Shown: piece by piece, positions 45,429-54,737 of the stretch
Position numbering within the stretch: the first letter of the stretch is position 1
How the letters are laid out: every line of letters starts with the position of its first letter
Source of the DNA: Candidatus Thiocaldithrix dubininis
Lineage (GTDB): Bacteria > Pseudomonadota > Gammaproteobacteria > Thiotrichales > Thiotrichaceae
NCBI GenBank assembly: GCA_029972135.1
Contig: CP124755.1
Location: forward strand, 682,001-746,000
Length of the DNA: 64,000 bases
Direction: 5' to 3'
Program-made: the position numbers and the translations under genes
The notes under the pieces: generated by a model
Seen by the model: the letters and a program-made list of their open reading frames with translations, nothing else
Databases searched by the model: none
What the model was told of the DNA's origin: nothing

Positions 45429-46772
45429 ATGCCAATCTACAATGTTACAAATCAAACCTCTACACGGCCGACAACATCTACAACATCAAGTACCTCATCT
45501 AGCTCGCAATTACAAAACTTAATAAGTTCATTTAATAGTGGCAGTTACAGTGGCACAAATGGTGGGTGGTCTTCATTTTTGGGTATTATTCAAAATTTAT
45601 TAGGACAATACCGGCCAACGCCAACGCCAACGCCAACGCCAACGCCAACGCCAACGCCAACGCCAACGCCAACGCCAACGCCAACGCCAACGCCAACGCC
45701 AACGCCAACGCCAACGCCAACGCCAACGCCAACGCCAACGCCAACGCCAACGCCAAGCAATCTTAATTTAACGGCGTCGGAAAAAACGATTATGACCAGT
45801 GTGTTCGTAGCCGATAAAAGCGGCAATGTACCAGCCGGTCAAACGCTGTCTGTGCTCGATAACAATCGTGATGGTAAATTAGGCGTGGGTGATACTGTTG
45901 TTGTTAAAAACAGTAACGGTTCACAAGTATCCAACAAGCAATTAACCGCTGATGATATGTATGAAGTACGTTTTCGTGAGAACATGACGAAAGCGGTTAA
46001 TAGCGTGGGTCGTGGCTGGGACTTCAGCGATAAATTAGTGGATATTCAAAATAATAGCTTAGCCCAACCGTTTAACCGTACTTATGTCAATTCCTACGGG
46101 TTGCCTGCTCAAGAGAAAGTCTTAGAGCAAAATAAATTCTGGGAAGTTGTAGAACGTAATGGACAAAACTATTTGCTCATGCGTACTACTGATAGTAACG
46201 GCAATGCGGTTAAAGCTTCAGATGCATTAAATGACTTATTTAATAATAAGCAAAACTATGCGTTCGACTGCGCAACCCCGATGCCAATTTTCAATATGAA
46301 AGCTACTTTAGATACCATTGGCGCGGATGACTTCAATGCTAAAGCAGGTCGGTTGTTGTTCTCTGGCTGGTATGATCAATACGATAGCTCTAAAAATGAC
46401 GGGGGTTTTGTACCTACCGTGCGTACGGCACAAGCGGGTGAAATAACCGTCAATGGTGTGCGTAATTTAGCGGGTGAAACAGCGATGTTTAACACTGCGT
46501 TAGGTGATGATTTACGCGTTGGTAGTACCTATTACTTTGATAAGCCGGGTGACAAAACCAGCGCTACCCAAGGTTGGAATGCGATTTATATGGGACGTGG
46601 TACTGACAATTCTTATCAGTTCTGGAGTTCCAGCGCCGGTACGATTAATGTGAAATTCCAAAATGGTTCTTGGATTCCAAGTGGCGGTTATAGTGGTGAT
46701 TATTTAGGTGCAGCTATTTCTGACCCTAATATTTCACGCTTAAAAGCATGGGATACAACGCCTTCTGTTTAA
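45429..46772 (+). CDS. Transglutaminase (Tgl)-like protein with Pro-Thr repeat linker
   Basis: 447 residues. A Ser/Thr-rich N-terminus (1-62) has no clear signal peptide. A pure (Pro-Thr)x23 linker spans 63-108, and a C-terminal domain of about 335 residues follows. Within that domain, WEVVERNG ... [39 protein letters not shown] and [22 protein letters not shown] line up by eye with Bacillus spore protein-glutamine gamma-glutamyltransferase (recalled pattern YAFECATAIVII ... DTIGEDKFNA ... YFKNP ... GENVILLG). The nucleophile Cys is residue 281. The preceding acidic residue is Asp instead of Glu, and the later Glu appears to be Trp, so activity is uncertain. ATG 45429 is preferred to 45423 on ribosome-site spacing. 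Confidence 0.68.
   Translation: MPIYNVTNQTSTRPTTSTTSSTSSSSQLQNLISSFNSGSYSGTNGGWSSFLGIIQNLLGQYRPTPTPTPTPTPTPTPTPTPTPTPTPTPTPTPTPTPTPTPTPTPTPTPSNLNLTASEKTIMTSVFVADKSGNVPAGQTLSVLDNNRDGKLGVGDTVVVKNSNGSQVSNKQLTADDMYEVRFRENMTKAVNSVGRGWDFSDKLVDIQNNSLAQPFNRTYVNSYGLPAQEKVLEQNKFWEVVERNGQNYLLMRTTDSNGNAVKASDALNDLFNNKQNYAFDCATPMPIFNMKATLDTIGADDFNAKAGRLLFSGWYDQYDSSKNDGGFVPTVRTAQAGEITVNGVRNLAGETAMFNTALGDDLRVGSTYYFDKPGDKTSATQGWNAIYMGRGTDNSYQFWSSSAGTINVKFQNGSWIPSGGYSGDYLGAAISDPNISRLKAWDTTPSV
45615..45752 (+). repeat. Perfect CCAACG hexanucleotide repeat, 23 copies
   Basis: 138 nt of uninterrupted CCAACG units, encoding Pro-Thr. The unit is a multiple of three, so copy-number change alters linker length without shifting the frame. 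Uniform codon use indicates expansion by slippage. Confidence 0.95.
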
Positions 46773-46799
46773 GTCATATTAAACGCTGACGGATGATAA

Positions 46800-46825
46800 A
46801 AAAGGCATCTTTTTAGATGCCTTTT
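46800..46825. terminator. Bidirectional terminator
   Basis: 11-bp stem AAAAGGCATCT/AGATGCCTTTT with a TTTT loop, between the transglutaminase-like gene and the convergent lipoprotein gene. T-runs on both strands. Confidence 0.85.
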
Positions 46826-46827
46826 AC

Positions 46828-47760
46828 TTATTCACCGGTTTCCAAAGCATTATGGCTATAGTGCCATTTGTTATTGTTAACATCATAAATAAAATGATAG
46901 GTTCGTCGAACTGGATTATTTTCTGCTGTTAAGCGAAAGCCAAATTCGGTCTCTTTAATATTTAATGCGAATTGACCTTGCCTATTTTGTGTAAAAATAA
47001 TTTTGCGAGCGCTACTAGAATTTCCATTAGGTAATAAAGCCAGCGCAAATTCATGTCTGACCTGTTGAGTAAAATTGCCGTTCGCATCCAAGAGTAGTGA
47101 ATAAACGTCAGAACTACGCGCTGAACCAAAATACAGCCGTTTATGCTGTAAATCGTTAAATACGCCGATACCAATAGCATCCACTTGTTCGATTTGATCA
47201 GCAATTTTTTGCGTGTTTAAATCAATTCGATATAAGCGCCCTAAAATTTGCGTAGGTTCTGAGCCAGCTACTGAACTCGCGTATAAACTGTTTGTGTCAC
47301 AATCGTAAAATAAGCCCATTACGCCAAACGGATTATTAGCGGTAGGTAATTTAGCCGCAGGTAATGCTAGCCATAACTGCATTTGTCCCGTTTGAGTATC
47401 AATTTTGTAAATTCGATTTTGTAGTGCGGGTGGATTGTCATGTAAATTAATTTCCGGAGCAGGGGCTATGTACACATTTCCAGCTTTATCACGGGCAAAT
47501 GCACCAATATGTCCGGCATCATCCCAGGTCGGATCAGCCCAAAATTGCCCCGAGCTGGTTTGCAGCAAGCGTAAGCCGACATAACCTTGTTGGCGTGAGT
47601 CGAACGCAATCGGCATATTTAAACCTGTTTTACTTAGGAATTGTGGGTAAGCGCGACAACTATCCACTAAACCGGGTTTAAATTTGCCTAAATCGGGTTC
47701 AGTGTTTCCGCAAGCACTGAGAATGAGTGTTAAACCTAAGCCTATTAATGCAATTTTCAT
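46828..47760 (-). CDS. Lipoprotein with beta-propeller-like body, unknown function
   Basis: 310 residues: a lipoprotein signal (MKIALIGLGLTLILSACG) and a body with repeated YKIDTQTGQMQLW, LYRIDLNTQKI and YDVNNNKWHY-type strands, suggesting a propeller or SMP-30/NHL-like fold. No enzyme motif recognised. Its ATG overlaps the stop of the upstream gene (ATGA on the minus strand), so the two lipoproteins are translationally coupled and probably act together at the outer membrane. A longer frame to 47799 lies inside that gene and is rejected. Confidence 0.75.
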   Translation of the reverse strand: MKIALIGLGLTLILSACGNTEPDLGKFKPGLVDSCRAYPQFLSKTGLNMPIAFDSRQQGYVGLRLLQTSSGQFWADPTWDDAGHIGAFARDKAGNVYIAPAPEINLHDNPPALQNRIYKIDTQTGQMQLWLALPAAKLPTANNPFGVMGLFYDCDTNSLYASSVAGSEPTQILGRLYRIDLNTQKIADQIEQVDAIGIGVFNDLQHKRLYFGSARSSDVYSLLLDANGNFTQQVRHEFALALLPNGNSSSARKIIFTQNRQGQFALNIKETEFGFRLTAENNPVRRTYHFIYDVNNNKWHYSHNALETGE

Positions 47761-49532
47761 GGCTGACTCACTGGCACAAACATAGGCCCAGAGTAACAAG
47801 GCCAGACTTTAATATTCTGTACGCCGTTTTTCACTTGCGTGTCTGCCCAGCAATATTCACTATCCGCTGCACCGTCATTTTTCATTTGCGGTACATACCA
47901 AAATACCAAATCTTGATTCGCTAACGGTTCGGCAGGTTCAATAAAGTATTCTGGTCCTTGTTTATAATCAGCATTACAACAACTACCGAGCGTAACTGTA
48001 TCTTGCTCGCCCTCATCCGGTTTATAAGTGCTAATGTAAGTAAAGGCATGATCCCCACGTCCGCCGTCACCGAATTGACCACGCCCCGGTTCAATATAAT
48101 AACCCCGCCCATTCTTACCGGTTATTTTGTATTGATAACCTTGTTCAGTGAACTTGGCATTGTCTTGTAGACGCCATTGTTCCTTGTCCCATGTTAACCA
48201 TTGCGTACCGTCCCACTCGGCAATATTATCAGCTTGCCCAAAGGCGGTAGTATCCAAATCAATGCGTACTACAGGGCGATACATACCATCTGTACCACAA
48301 CCGCGTCCTAAATCAGCTTGTGCCACCCGAAAACGCCCATCTTTATAAAATTCAAAGCGTTGTTCATAGCGGTAATTGCAGGGTGTTGGCCAAGGCGGTT
48401 GGCGAAAATCTTGGACGACGGCAAACCCGACGGTTTGCCCATTTTGCAAAATCGGTTCGGTTTTGGGACCATTATAGGCAATTACCACCGCAGCGCTAAA
48501 CATAGGGCAGCCAATCGCATCGCTATAACCGAAGCCTTCTCTGCTGGAATAACTGACATGCCAATCTAGCAATTTCACGTTTTTAATAACCGATTGATCT
48601 TTAAATTTAACATTGGTGAGTTGTAAACCGTCTGAACCGGTAATCACATAATCCATACTCCAACCGTCTTGGCTTAGGCTGTTTTGCTTTTGGCAGAAAT
48701 TACGAAAAGTGGTTTCATTTTCTAAACTACGTTCTGTTACTACGGTTTTTGGACCACTACTACCTAACTCTGTCCAGCGTGTACCAATTAATTTACCGTC
48801 TGTTAAATCAACAATTGCCCACAAGGCATCATTATCAAACACATAAGTCGGCGCGACACATAAATGATGGGAGCGTTCGCACATGGAATCTTGTAAGGCG
48901 GTTTTAAAATTTTTTTTATCTGGCTGGCGTTTTGCGTCGCCTAAAATGGCTTGAACTTCTGTGGAGTGATTGGCAATTTCACTGGCTAATTCCACCAAAT
49001 GTGGCGGTAAATCCGGTTGTGCAAAATGTTGTACGCTTACCCCCAAAACTTTTTGTCCACTGACATCCACAAAAGCAATGGTCGAGGCATTAGAAAAATG
49101 GTTATACATTTCGACTCGGTAACACTCTGTCTTAGCACAAGCTCCCATTGCGCCTTGGAAGTCACCGGCGAGGGCGGGGCGCACATTCATAATTTCATTG
49201 CGCAAGGCTTCGCCCGTTTTAGCATCGCGGGTTAGTTTAAGGAATTCGGGATTAGCTAGAGCTAATTGTTGTGCAGTTTGCGCTTTACTATCGCTTAATT
49301 GAGTATTATCAAGTGCCAGTACCGGCGGATTTTGTTGTAAGGCGGCTTGCACTTTTTGCCAATAAGTTTCGAGTGCTGGAATAGGTGTGGTAGCCGTGCT
49401 AAGCGCTAATTGCCCCGAATTGATAAAACGGTCGGTTGTGTTGGGTAAAGTTAAGGTTTTCGGTTTATCTTCGCCACAAGCCGTCAGCAATAAAGCCAAC
49501 AGGTAAGTCAGCATACCTGCACGTACTGTCAT
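47757..49532 (-). CDS. Lipoprotein with degenerate copper-amine-oxidase-like domain (putative)
   Basis: 591 residues with a lipoprotein signal (YLLALLLTACG). Residues about 290-590 resemble, by eye, the copper amine oxidase catalytic domain: GLQLTNVKFKDQSVIKNV, then WHVSYSSREGFGYSDA, then PCNYRYEQRFEFYKDGRFRV at the place of the cofactor motif N-Y-(D/E), then PVVRIDLD. The copper-binding His-X-His seems absent. Several Cys are present (GRGCGTDG, LGSCCNADY, EYCWAD). An enzymatic role is therefore doubtful; it may be a structural or redox relative. AAGGG lies before the ATG. Operon with the following lipoprotein. Confidence 0.6.
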   Translation of the reverse strand: MTVRAGMLTYLLALLLTACGEDKPKTLTLPNTTDRFINSGQLALSTATTPIPALETYWQKVQAALQQNPPVLALDNTQLSDSKAQTAQQLALANPEFLKLTRDAKTGEALRNEIMNVRPALAGDFQGAMGACAKTECYRVEMYNHFSNASTIAFVDVSGQKVLGVSVQHFAQPDLPPHLVELASEIANHSTEVQAILGDAKRQPDKKNFKTALQDSMCERSHHLCVAPTYVFDNDALWAIVDLTDGKLIGTRWTELGSSGPKTVVTERSLENETTFRNFCQKQNSLSQDGWSMDYVITGSDGLQLTNVKFKDQSVIKNVKLLDWHVSYSSREGFGYSDAIGCPMFSAAVVIAYNGPKTEPILQNGQTVGFAVVQDFRQPPWPTPCNYRYEQRFEFYKDGRFRVAQADLGRGCGTDGMYRPVVRIDLDTTAFGQADNIAEWDGTQWLTWDKEQWRLQDNAKFTEQGYQYKITGKNGRGYYIEPGRGQFGDGGRGDHAFTYISTYKPDEGEQDTVTLGSCCNADYKQGPEYFIEPAEPLANQDLVFWYVPQMKNDGAADSEYCWADTQVKNGVQNIKVWPCYSGPMFVPVSQP

Positions 49533-49596
49533 AAGTTAGCCCTTTATTGAAATTCTCATGCCCTCTCTTGTGCCAGAGGGTAGCATTGCCGGAAGT

Positions 49597-49941
49597 TTAA
49601 CCCGGCGGCCAGCTTAATGCACGTCCTGCTAAAATGTGTAAATGAATATGAAATACAGTTTGTCCGGCATCTAAACCGCAGTTCATCACCACACGATAAC
49701 CATCCTCTGCATAGCCTGCTTCTTTGGCGACTTGTTTTGCAGCTAAAAATAACTTGCCGACTAATGCCGCATCGTCAGCTTGTAAATCATTAATCGTAGC
49801 AATATGTTTACGAGGAATGACTAAGGCGTGTAATGGGGCTTGTGGGTTAATATCCCGGAAGGCAAGTACATCTTCATCGCTGTACAGTATGTTTGCAGGG
49901 ATTTCACCTGCGGCAATTCGGCAAAATAAGCATTGACTCAT
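49597..49941 (-). CDS. hinT: HIT-family purine nucleoside phosphoramidase HinT
   Basis: 114 residues, a complete HIT domain. It starts CLFCRIAAGEIPANILYSDE and ends with the catalytic HIHLH motif, as in HinT. Hydrolyses AMP-lysine-type phosphoramidates. The ATG directly abuts the recR stop codon; AAGGAA for it lies inside recR. Last gene of the ybaB-recR-hinT operon. Confidence 0.93.
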   Translation of the reverse strand: MSQCLFCRIAAGEIPANILYSDEDVLAFRDINPQAPLHALVIPRKHIATINDLQADDAALVGKLFLAAKQVAKEAGYAEDGYRVVMNCGLDAGQTVFHIHLHILAGRALSWPPG

Positions 49942-50538
49942 CTAATATTTCCTTCGCCCTTCAAATGCATGAGAGAGAGTACCGCTGTCCACATAATCTA
50001 ATTCGCTACCCACTGGCACGCCGTGGGCAATGCGTGAAGTACTTACCTGATATTTCGTGGCTAATTCACTAATGTAATGCGCGGTAACTTCGCCCTCAAG
50101 CGTAGGATTGGTCGCTAAAATCAATTCTTGTACTTCATGCGTGGCTAAGCGCACTTCCAGTAAGTCCAAACCAATCTCTTCAGGTCCAATGCCATCTAAG
50201 GGAGATAAATGACCACCTAGCACAAAATATAAACCCCGATAATGAGTAGCTTGTTCCAGCGCGACTACATCAGACGGGTGTTCAACCACGCATAATTGGC
50301 TACGATCACGGTTCGGATTAGCACAGATTCGACAAACCTTATGTTCGGTCAGCGTGCGACATTGTTCACAATGCTGAATATCACGCATGGCTCGCGCCAT
50401 TACCTCAGCTAAACGTTCGCCTTTCACCCGATCATGTTCTAATAAATGAAATGCCATACGCTGTGCCGTGCGATTACCTACGCCCGGCAAACAACGCAAT
50501 GCATCCATTAATTCTTTGAGTAATGAATTATCTGTCAT
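49942..50538 (-). CDS. recR: Recombination protein RecR
   Basis: 198 residues, standard. RecR clamps DNA with RecO/RecF to load RecA at gaps. Visible are the Hh[18 protein letters not shown], the zinc finger C-x2-C ... C-x2-C ([17 protein letters not shown]), and the Toprim part [13 protein letters not shown] with [15 protein letters not shown]. Only 3 nt separate it from ybaB. Confidence 0.96.
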   Translation of the reverse strand: MTDNSLLKELMDALRCLPGVGNRTAQRMAFHLLEHDRVKGERLAEVMARAMRDIQHCEQCRTLTEHKVCRICANPNRDRSQLCVVEHPSDVVALEQATHYRGLYFVLGGHLSPLDGIGPEEIGLDLLEVRLATHEVQELILATNPTLEGEVTAHYISELATKYQVSTSRIAHGVPVGSELDYVDSGTLSHAFEGRRKY

Positions 50539-50541
50539 TCA

Positions 50542-50868
50542 TTAAAACGGTAATTTCATACCCGGTGGCAGCGGCATGCCAGCCGTTACATTAGCCATTC
50601 GCTCTTTAGAGGCTTCGTCGATTTTATGCGCGGCGTCATTGAAAGCTGCTGTGACTAGATCTTCGATCATATCTTTATCATCATCGAATAAACTTTGGTC
50701 AATAGACACTCGTTTACATTCATGACGGCCATTCAGTACCACACTGACTAACCCCCCACCGGATTGTCCCGTGATTTCCATTGCTGCGATTTCTTGTTGC
50801 GCTTTCTGCATATCTTCTTGCATTTTTTGCGCTTGTTTCATTAAACCGCCGAGTCCACCTTTTAACAT
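50542..50868 (-). CDS. ybaB: YbaB/EbfC nucleoid-associated protein
   Basis: 108-residue DNA-binding dimer. [24 protein letters not shown] and the central [15 protein letters not shown] are family marks; the end [11 protein letters not shown] is typical. It usually follows dnaX; dnaX is not present here. AAGGA before the ATG. First gene of the operon with recR and hinT. Confidence 0.94.
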   Translation of the reverse strand: MLKGGLGGLMKQAQKMQEDMQKAQQEIAAMEITGQSGGGLVSVVLNGRHECKRVSIDQSLFDDDKDMIEDLVTAAFNDAAHKIDEASKERMANVTAGMPLPPGMKLPF

Positions 50869-51016
50869 TGTGTATTCCTTATATAAAACTTATGAAGGGC
50901 AGTGTACCATTTGTGCCATTAATCCGTGAAATAGTATCAATATACAATTTCTTTGCGCGATTAATGGGAATTTATGGTATTTACAGGGTGTTATTTGACA
51001 TGGAGGCAAACCCCGC

Positions 51017-51370
51017 ATGAACCCTATGTATCGAGTGTCTATGATTGTGGCGCTAAGTAGTTTTAGCTTAACCGCCTGTAATCATAATTTATTGAAAACG
51101 ACGAATTCAAACACACCTACCACTACTACGCCGAATAAGACGCAAGCGACACCCAATAAACCAACGAAAACAGTTATTAAAGCAAAAACGGTTAGCGCAC
51201 CTAAACCAGTGATAAGTGCGGCAACCCCAACTAACGCCGATCCCTCGCCTGAACGGAGTTTAAAAGAAATTGCGGATGAAGCCTTGGCTTCTAAAGGTCA
51301 ACTGACCAAAGAGCAAATTAATGCCATTCTTAAGACACACAGTGTGTGTCGGGCAGTAGATTACAAATAG
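51017..51370 (+). CDS. Small lipoprotein of unknown function
   Basis: 117 residues. Lipobox SLTAC near residue 21, then a Thr/Pro/Lys-rich disordered stretch to about residue 75, and a helical C-terminus (ERSLKEIADEALASKGQLTKEQINAILKTHSVC). GGAGG sits 10 nt before the ATG. Divergent from ybaB and convergent with the thioredoxin-like gene. No family recognised. Confidence 0.65.
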   Translation: MNPMYRVSMIVALSSFSLTACNHNLLKTTNSNTPTTTTPNKTQATPNKPTKTVIKAKTVSAPKPVISAATPTNADPSPERSLKEIADEALASKGQLTKEQINAILKTHSVCRAVDYK

Positions 51371-51375
51371 CGTAT

Positions 51376-51894
51376 TTAGGGTTGTTTGACGGCTTGTTGG
51401 GCTTGAACGATAGCATTTTCCAGATAAGCTCCAAAAAACTCTGAGCCATTGTAACCTTTAATCGGTTCAACCACTTCTTTGCCTTGACTGTTGAGAAATA
51501 CCAAGGTGGGTGTAATACTGACTTGGTATTGTTTGCCTAATTGTTTAGGGCTAAGTTCCGCACCCTGCCAATCTCTTAAATTATGCTCTGCATCCAGTGT
51601 TACGGTACGAATGATGACTCTATCCCGAACGGTAGTATCTTGTAAGAGAGGGAGTAGTTCGTCTTTTTCTAATTGTCGACAGTAGCGACAATAGGATGCT
51701 CTAAAAACAAGCATAAGTGGTTTATCATTAGTTTGCATGTCAGCTTGTAGTGCTTGTAAATTATCCAGCTCTACTAAGCCTTTTTCGTCAGCTAAGCTTG
51801 GGTTGATAATCAAGAATATGAGTATAAACAGCCAGTAGCGTAAATAACCTGAGTTCGATGTAAGCAAGTAGCAGCCTTTTGTGGAATACTTCAT
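51376..51894 (-). CDS. Thioredoxin-like protein, N-terminus replaced by IS982 sequence
   Basis: The present reading frame has 172 residues: a hydrophobic export segment (RYWLFILIFLIINPSLADE), then a thioredoxin fold with active site SYCRYCRQ (Cys69, Cys72) and the cis-proline loop VSITPTLVFL. It resembles periplasmic SoxW/DsbE-like reductases. The first 16 codons come from the left end of the insertion sequence, which joins exactly in frame. The original 21 codons remain at 52842-52904. The new ATG has only a weak upstream GGA, so expression is uncertain. The original protein would have been 175 residues, starting MFQNQLLLNN. Confidence 0.78.
   Translation of the reverse strand: MKYSTKGCYLLTSNSGYLRYWLFILIFLIINPSLADEKGLVELDNLQALQADMQTNDKPLMLVFRASYCRYCRQLEKDELLPLLQDTTVRDRVIIRTVTLDAEHNLRDWQGAELSPKQLGKQYQVSITPTLVFLNSQGKEVVEPIKGYNGSEFFGAYLENAIVQAQQAVKQP
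51841..51846. repeat. Target-site duplication, left copy
   Basis: TAAATA directly before the IS left end; identical to 52842-52847. Confidence 0.85.
51847..51864. repeat. IS982 left terminal inverted repeat
   Basis: Starts ACCTGAGTTCGATGTAAG. Matches the right end except for one base (T to C at position 13). Confidence 0.88.
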
Positions 51895-51939
51895 GGGATA
51901 ACCACATCCTAAAATTACCCACGCAAGGCTGCTACCCTG

Positions 51940-52815
51940 ATGTTAACACGACTGTTCTGCGAGATAGATGATTTTTGCCAAGGCTTTTTACCGCATTGGA
52001 AAGCGAGTGTATTAGAACCCCCGACCACCCGCCCAAAGCGGAATCGTCCGTGTGGTTTAAGTCTGAGTGAAGTGATGACGATTTGGGTACATTACCATCA
52101 ATCAGGCTATCACACCTTCAAGTGGTATTACCTCAAACATGTTCAAGTCTATTTGAAGTCGGCTTTTCCTCAGTTGCCCAGTTATCAACGGTTTATTGAG
52201 CGCGTTCCCGATGTATTAGTGCCGCTGACGCGGTTCATGCAATCCCGCTGTGAAGCCAGTCGCGGAATTGCCTTCATTGACTCCACCCCCTTACGCGTCT
52301 GTGACAATATTCGGATTCCCCGTCATAAGACCTTTGCCAATACCGCAGGACGAGGGAAGTCATCCACCGGCTGGTTCTATGGCTTCAAGCTGCATCTCGT
52401 GGTGAATGATCAAGGTGGTATCGTGTCCTTTGCCTTAAGTGCGGGTAATGTCGATGATCGCCAACCCGTTCCCACCCTGATGAAATCCGTGGTTGGCAAA
52501 GTCTTTGGGGATGCAGGCTATCTCTCTCAGGCATTGGCTCAACAACTCGCTCAGCAAGGCATTGAATGGATTACCTCGTTACGGAAAAATATGAAACAGG
52601 TCGTGCGTTCTACTTTCGATCAATTGCTCTTGCGTAAGCGTTTTATCATCGAAACCATTAACGATCAGTTGAAAAATCAATCGCAAATTGAGCATTCTCG
52701 CCATCGTTCACTGCCTCATTATGTCGCTCATGTCATCGCCGGGCTTATTGCGTATTCCTATCAAGCGAAGAAACCCTCATTGAACTTAAATATCAATGCG
52801 TTAGCCATACTCTAA
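51940..52815 (+). CDS. IS982-family transposase
   Basis: 291 residues. Full DDE transposase: first Asp in GIAFIDSTPLRVC, second in KVFGDAGYLS, Glu in KRFIIETINDQLKNQ, the usual IS982 order. N-terminal helical region LSLSEVMTIWVHYHQSGYHTFKWYY is also typical. No frameshift or stop, so presumably functional. Confidence 0.93.
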   Translation: MLTRLFCEIDDFCQGFLPHWKASVLEPPTTRPKRNRPCGLSLSEVMTIWVHYHQSGYHTFKWYYLKHVQVYLKSAFPQLPSYQRFIERVPDVLVPLTRFMQSRCEASRGIAFIDSTPLRVCDNIRIPRHKTFANTAGRGKSSTGWFYGFKLHLVVNDQGGIVSFALSAGNVDDRQPVPTLMKSVVGKVFGDAGYLSQALAQQLAQQGIEWITSLRKNMKQVVRSTFDQLLLRKRFIIETINDQLKNQSQIEHSRHRSLPHYVAHVIAGLIAYSYQAKKPSLNLNINALAIL

Positions 52816-52823
52816 TGCTATGC

Positions 52824-52841
52824 CTTACGTCGAACTCAGGT
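52824..52841. repeat. IS982 right terminal inverted repeat
   Basis: Complement of ACCTGAGTTCGACGTAAG; ends at the right copy of the target duplication. Confidence 0.88.
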
Positions 52842-52904
52842 TAAATAGATTTGCGGTTTATGTAATCGTAAAAAATTATTTAACAATAACTGGTTCTGAA
52901 ACAT
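52842..52904 (-). pseudogene. Displaced 5' end of the thioredoxin-like gene
   Basis: On the minus strand an ATG at 52904 opens 21 codons (MFQNQLLLNNFLRLHKPQIYL) ending with the TAAATA duplication. When the IS and one duplication are removed, this joins in frame to the codons from 51840 down (RYWLFIL ...). In the present sequence the frame meets TGA four bases into the IS. GAGAAAAG lies about 6 nt before the ATG. Together these show the original gene start. Confidence 0.78.
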
Positions 52905-53011
52905 TGCAGCTTTTCTCAATAAATGGATAATGTCGACACTTTGGAACAGAGAGCAGTTCAGGTTTCATAGTAATCGAAATTGAACTTAGGATGAATTCAC
53001 CAGACGAGTGG

Positions 53012-53040
53012 TTGACCCTATATTAGTATATCTCTATACT
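53012..53040 (+). promoter_or_regulatory. Sigma70-type promoter of the ATP synthase operon
   Basis: TTGACC (53012-53017) and TATACT (53035-53040), spacing 17 bp. Predicted transcription start near 53047, about 43 nt before atpI. Confidence 0.75.
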
Positions 53041-53089
53041 CCAACCGAGTTTGCGGATAAGGCTTAAGCAGCCATTAATTGAGGAGCAA

Positions 53090-53443
53090 ATGCGCAGAAT
53101 ACTAATCATCCAAGCCCTATTAGTCTTGGCCGGTGTGGTTGTGTCTCGACATTATTTTGGCGATTCAGGAATGCTCCCCGCGTTTTATGGTGGTGCTATT
53201 GCATTGGCAAATACATTGCTTTTGAAAAAGCGTGTAGCTCAGGCTGGTGAAGTAGCAAAGTTTAGCCCACAGCATAGCCTATCAGTGATCTATGTGGGGG
53301 TTATACAACGATTTGTATTTGTGTTAGTTGCTTTGGGTTTTGGATTAGGTTTTTTAAAACTCACCCCAGTGCCCGCATTATTAGGAACGTTTATGGTGGC
53401 GCAACTAGCCTATATGTTGATGGGAAGCCGAGAAATTGGCTAG
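53090..53443 (+). CDS. atpI: ATP synthase subunit I
   Basis: 117-residue membrane protein with four hydrophobic segments (ILIIQALLVLAGVVV, LPAFYGGAIALANTLLL, FVFVLVALGFGLGFL, ALLGTFMVAQLAYMLMG). AtpI assists assembly of the c-ring and is the usual first gene of proteobacterial atp operons. ATG 53090 follows GAGGAG; the in-frame TTG at 53051 is not supported. Confidence 0.88.
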   Translation: MRRILIIQALLVLAGVVVSRHYFGDSGMLPAFYGGAIALANTLLLKKRVAQAGEVAKFSPQHSLSVIYVGVIQRFVFVLVALGFGLGFLKLTPVPALLGTFMVAQLAYMLMGSREIG

Positions 53444-53478
53444 CATCAAACAGGTTTCTTAACTTTAATACGGGGTGA

Positions 53479-54336
<858 letters not shown>

Positions 54337-54404
54337 GCTTAGGCTATGTGGGAAACGGAAAAATTTCATTTTATTTTTAGTTACTTAATCTTGGAGACTT
54401 ACTA

Positions 54405-54689
54405 ATGGATGCACAAAGCATTGCTCAGATCTATTCCAACACTGCTATCGTTGTCGGTATTATCCTGTCAGCCGCTGCTTTAGGTTCAGCATTGGGCTGG
54501 GGTTTAATCTGTTCTAAATTCCTCGAAGGTATTACTCGTCAACCTGAAATGCGTGCTCAGTTGACTGGTCAAATGTTATTTACTGGTGGTTTGATGGAAG
54601 CGTTCCCAATGATCGTATTGGGTATTGCTATGTGGTTCACTTTCGCAAACCCATTCGTAGATGCGGCTAAAGCAGCAGTTGGCGGTTAA
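54405..54689 (+). CDS. atpE: ATP synthase Fo subunit c
   Basis: 94 residues, two membrane helices joined by the polar loop TRQP (44-47). The ion-binding carboxylate is Glu65 in GGLMEAFPMIVLG; no sodium-type Gln/Ser-Thr signature is obvious, so protons are the likely coupling ion. 68 nt after atpB. Confidence 0.95.
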   Translation: MDAQSIAQIYSNTAIVVGIILSAAALGSALGWGLICSKFLEGITRQPEMRAQLTGQMLFTGGLMEAFPMIVLGIAMWFTFANPFVDAAKAAVGG

Positions 54690-54737
54690 TTTTCTTCCGA
54701 ATCGTTAAAACGTTTTTATTGACATTCGGAGGTTACC

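Larger units (their letters stand above)
51847..52841 (+). mobile_element. Complete IS982-family insertion sequence, 995 bp
   Basis: Bounded by 18-bp terminal inverted repeats (51847-51864 and 52824-52841, 17 of 18 bases matching, beginning ACC as usual for IS982) and flanked by a perfect 6-bp duplication TAAATA. It carries one intact transposase. Intact ends, intact gene and perfect duplication indicate recent insertion. Confidence 0.92.

Noticed and set aside
45615..45752. Possible CRISPR array
   Set aside because: Units are 6 nt with no spacers; it is a coding microsatellite.
45566..45826. Open frames of Asn-Ala and Val-Gly repeats in other frames of the CCAACG array
   Set aside because: They result from the hexamer repeat read in other frames; no ribosome site and no sequence outside the repeat resembling a protein.
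50781..51020. 79-residue plus-strand frame between ybaB and the small lipoprotein gene
   Set aside because: It begins inside ybaB on the opposite strand, has no ribosome site and no recognisable features apart from hydrophobic stretches.
51673..51688. AATTGTCGACAG in the thioredoxin-like gene as another GntR operator
   Set aside because: Inside a coding region, only one half site is good, and it is far from any metabolic promoter.
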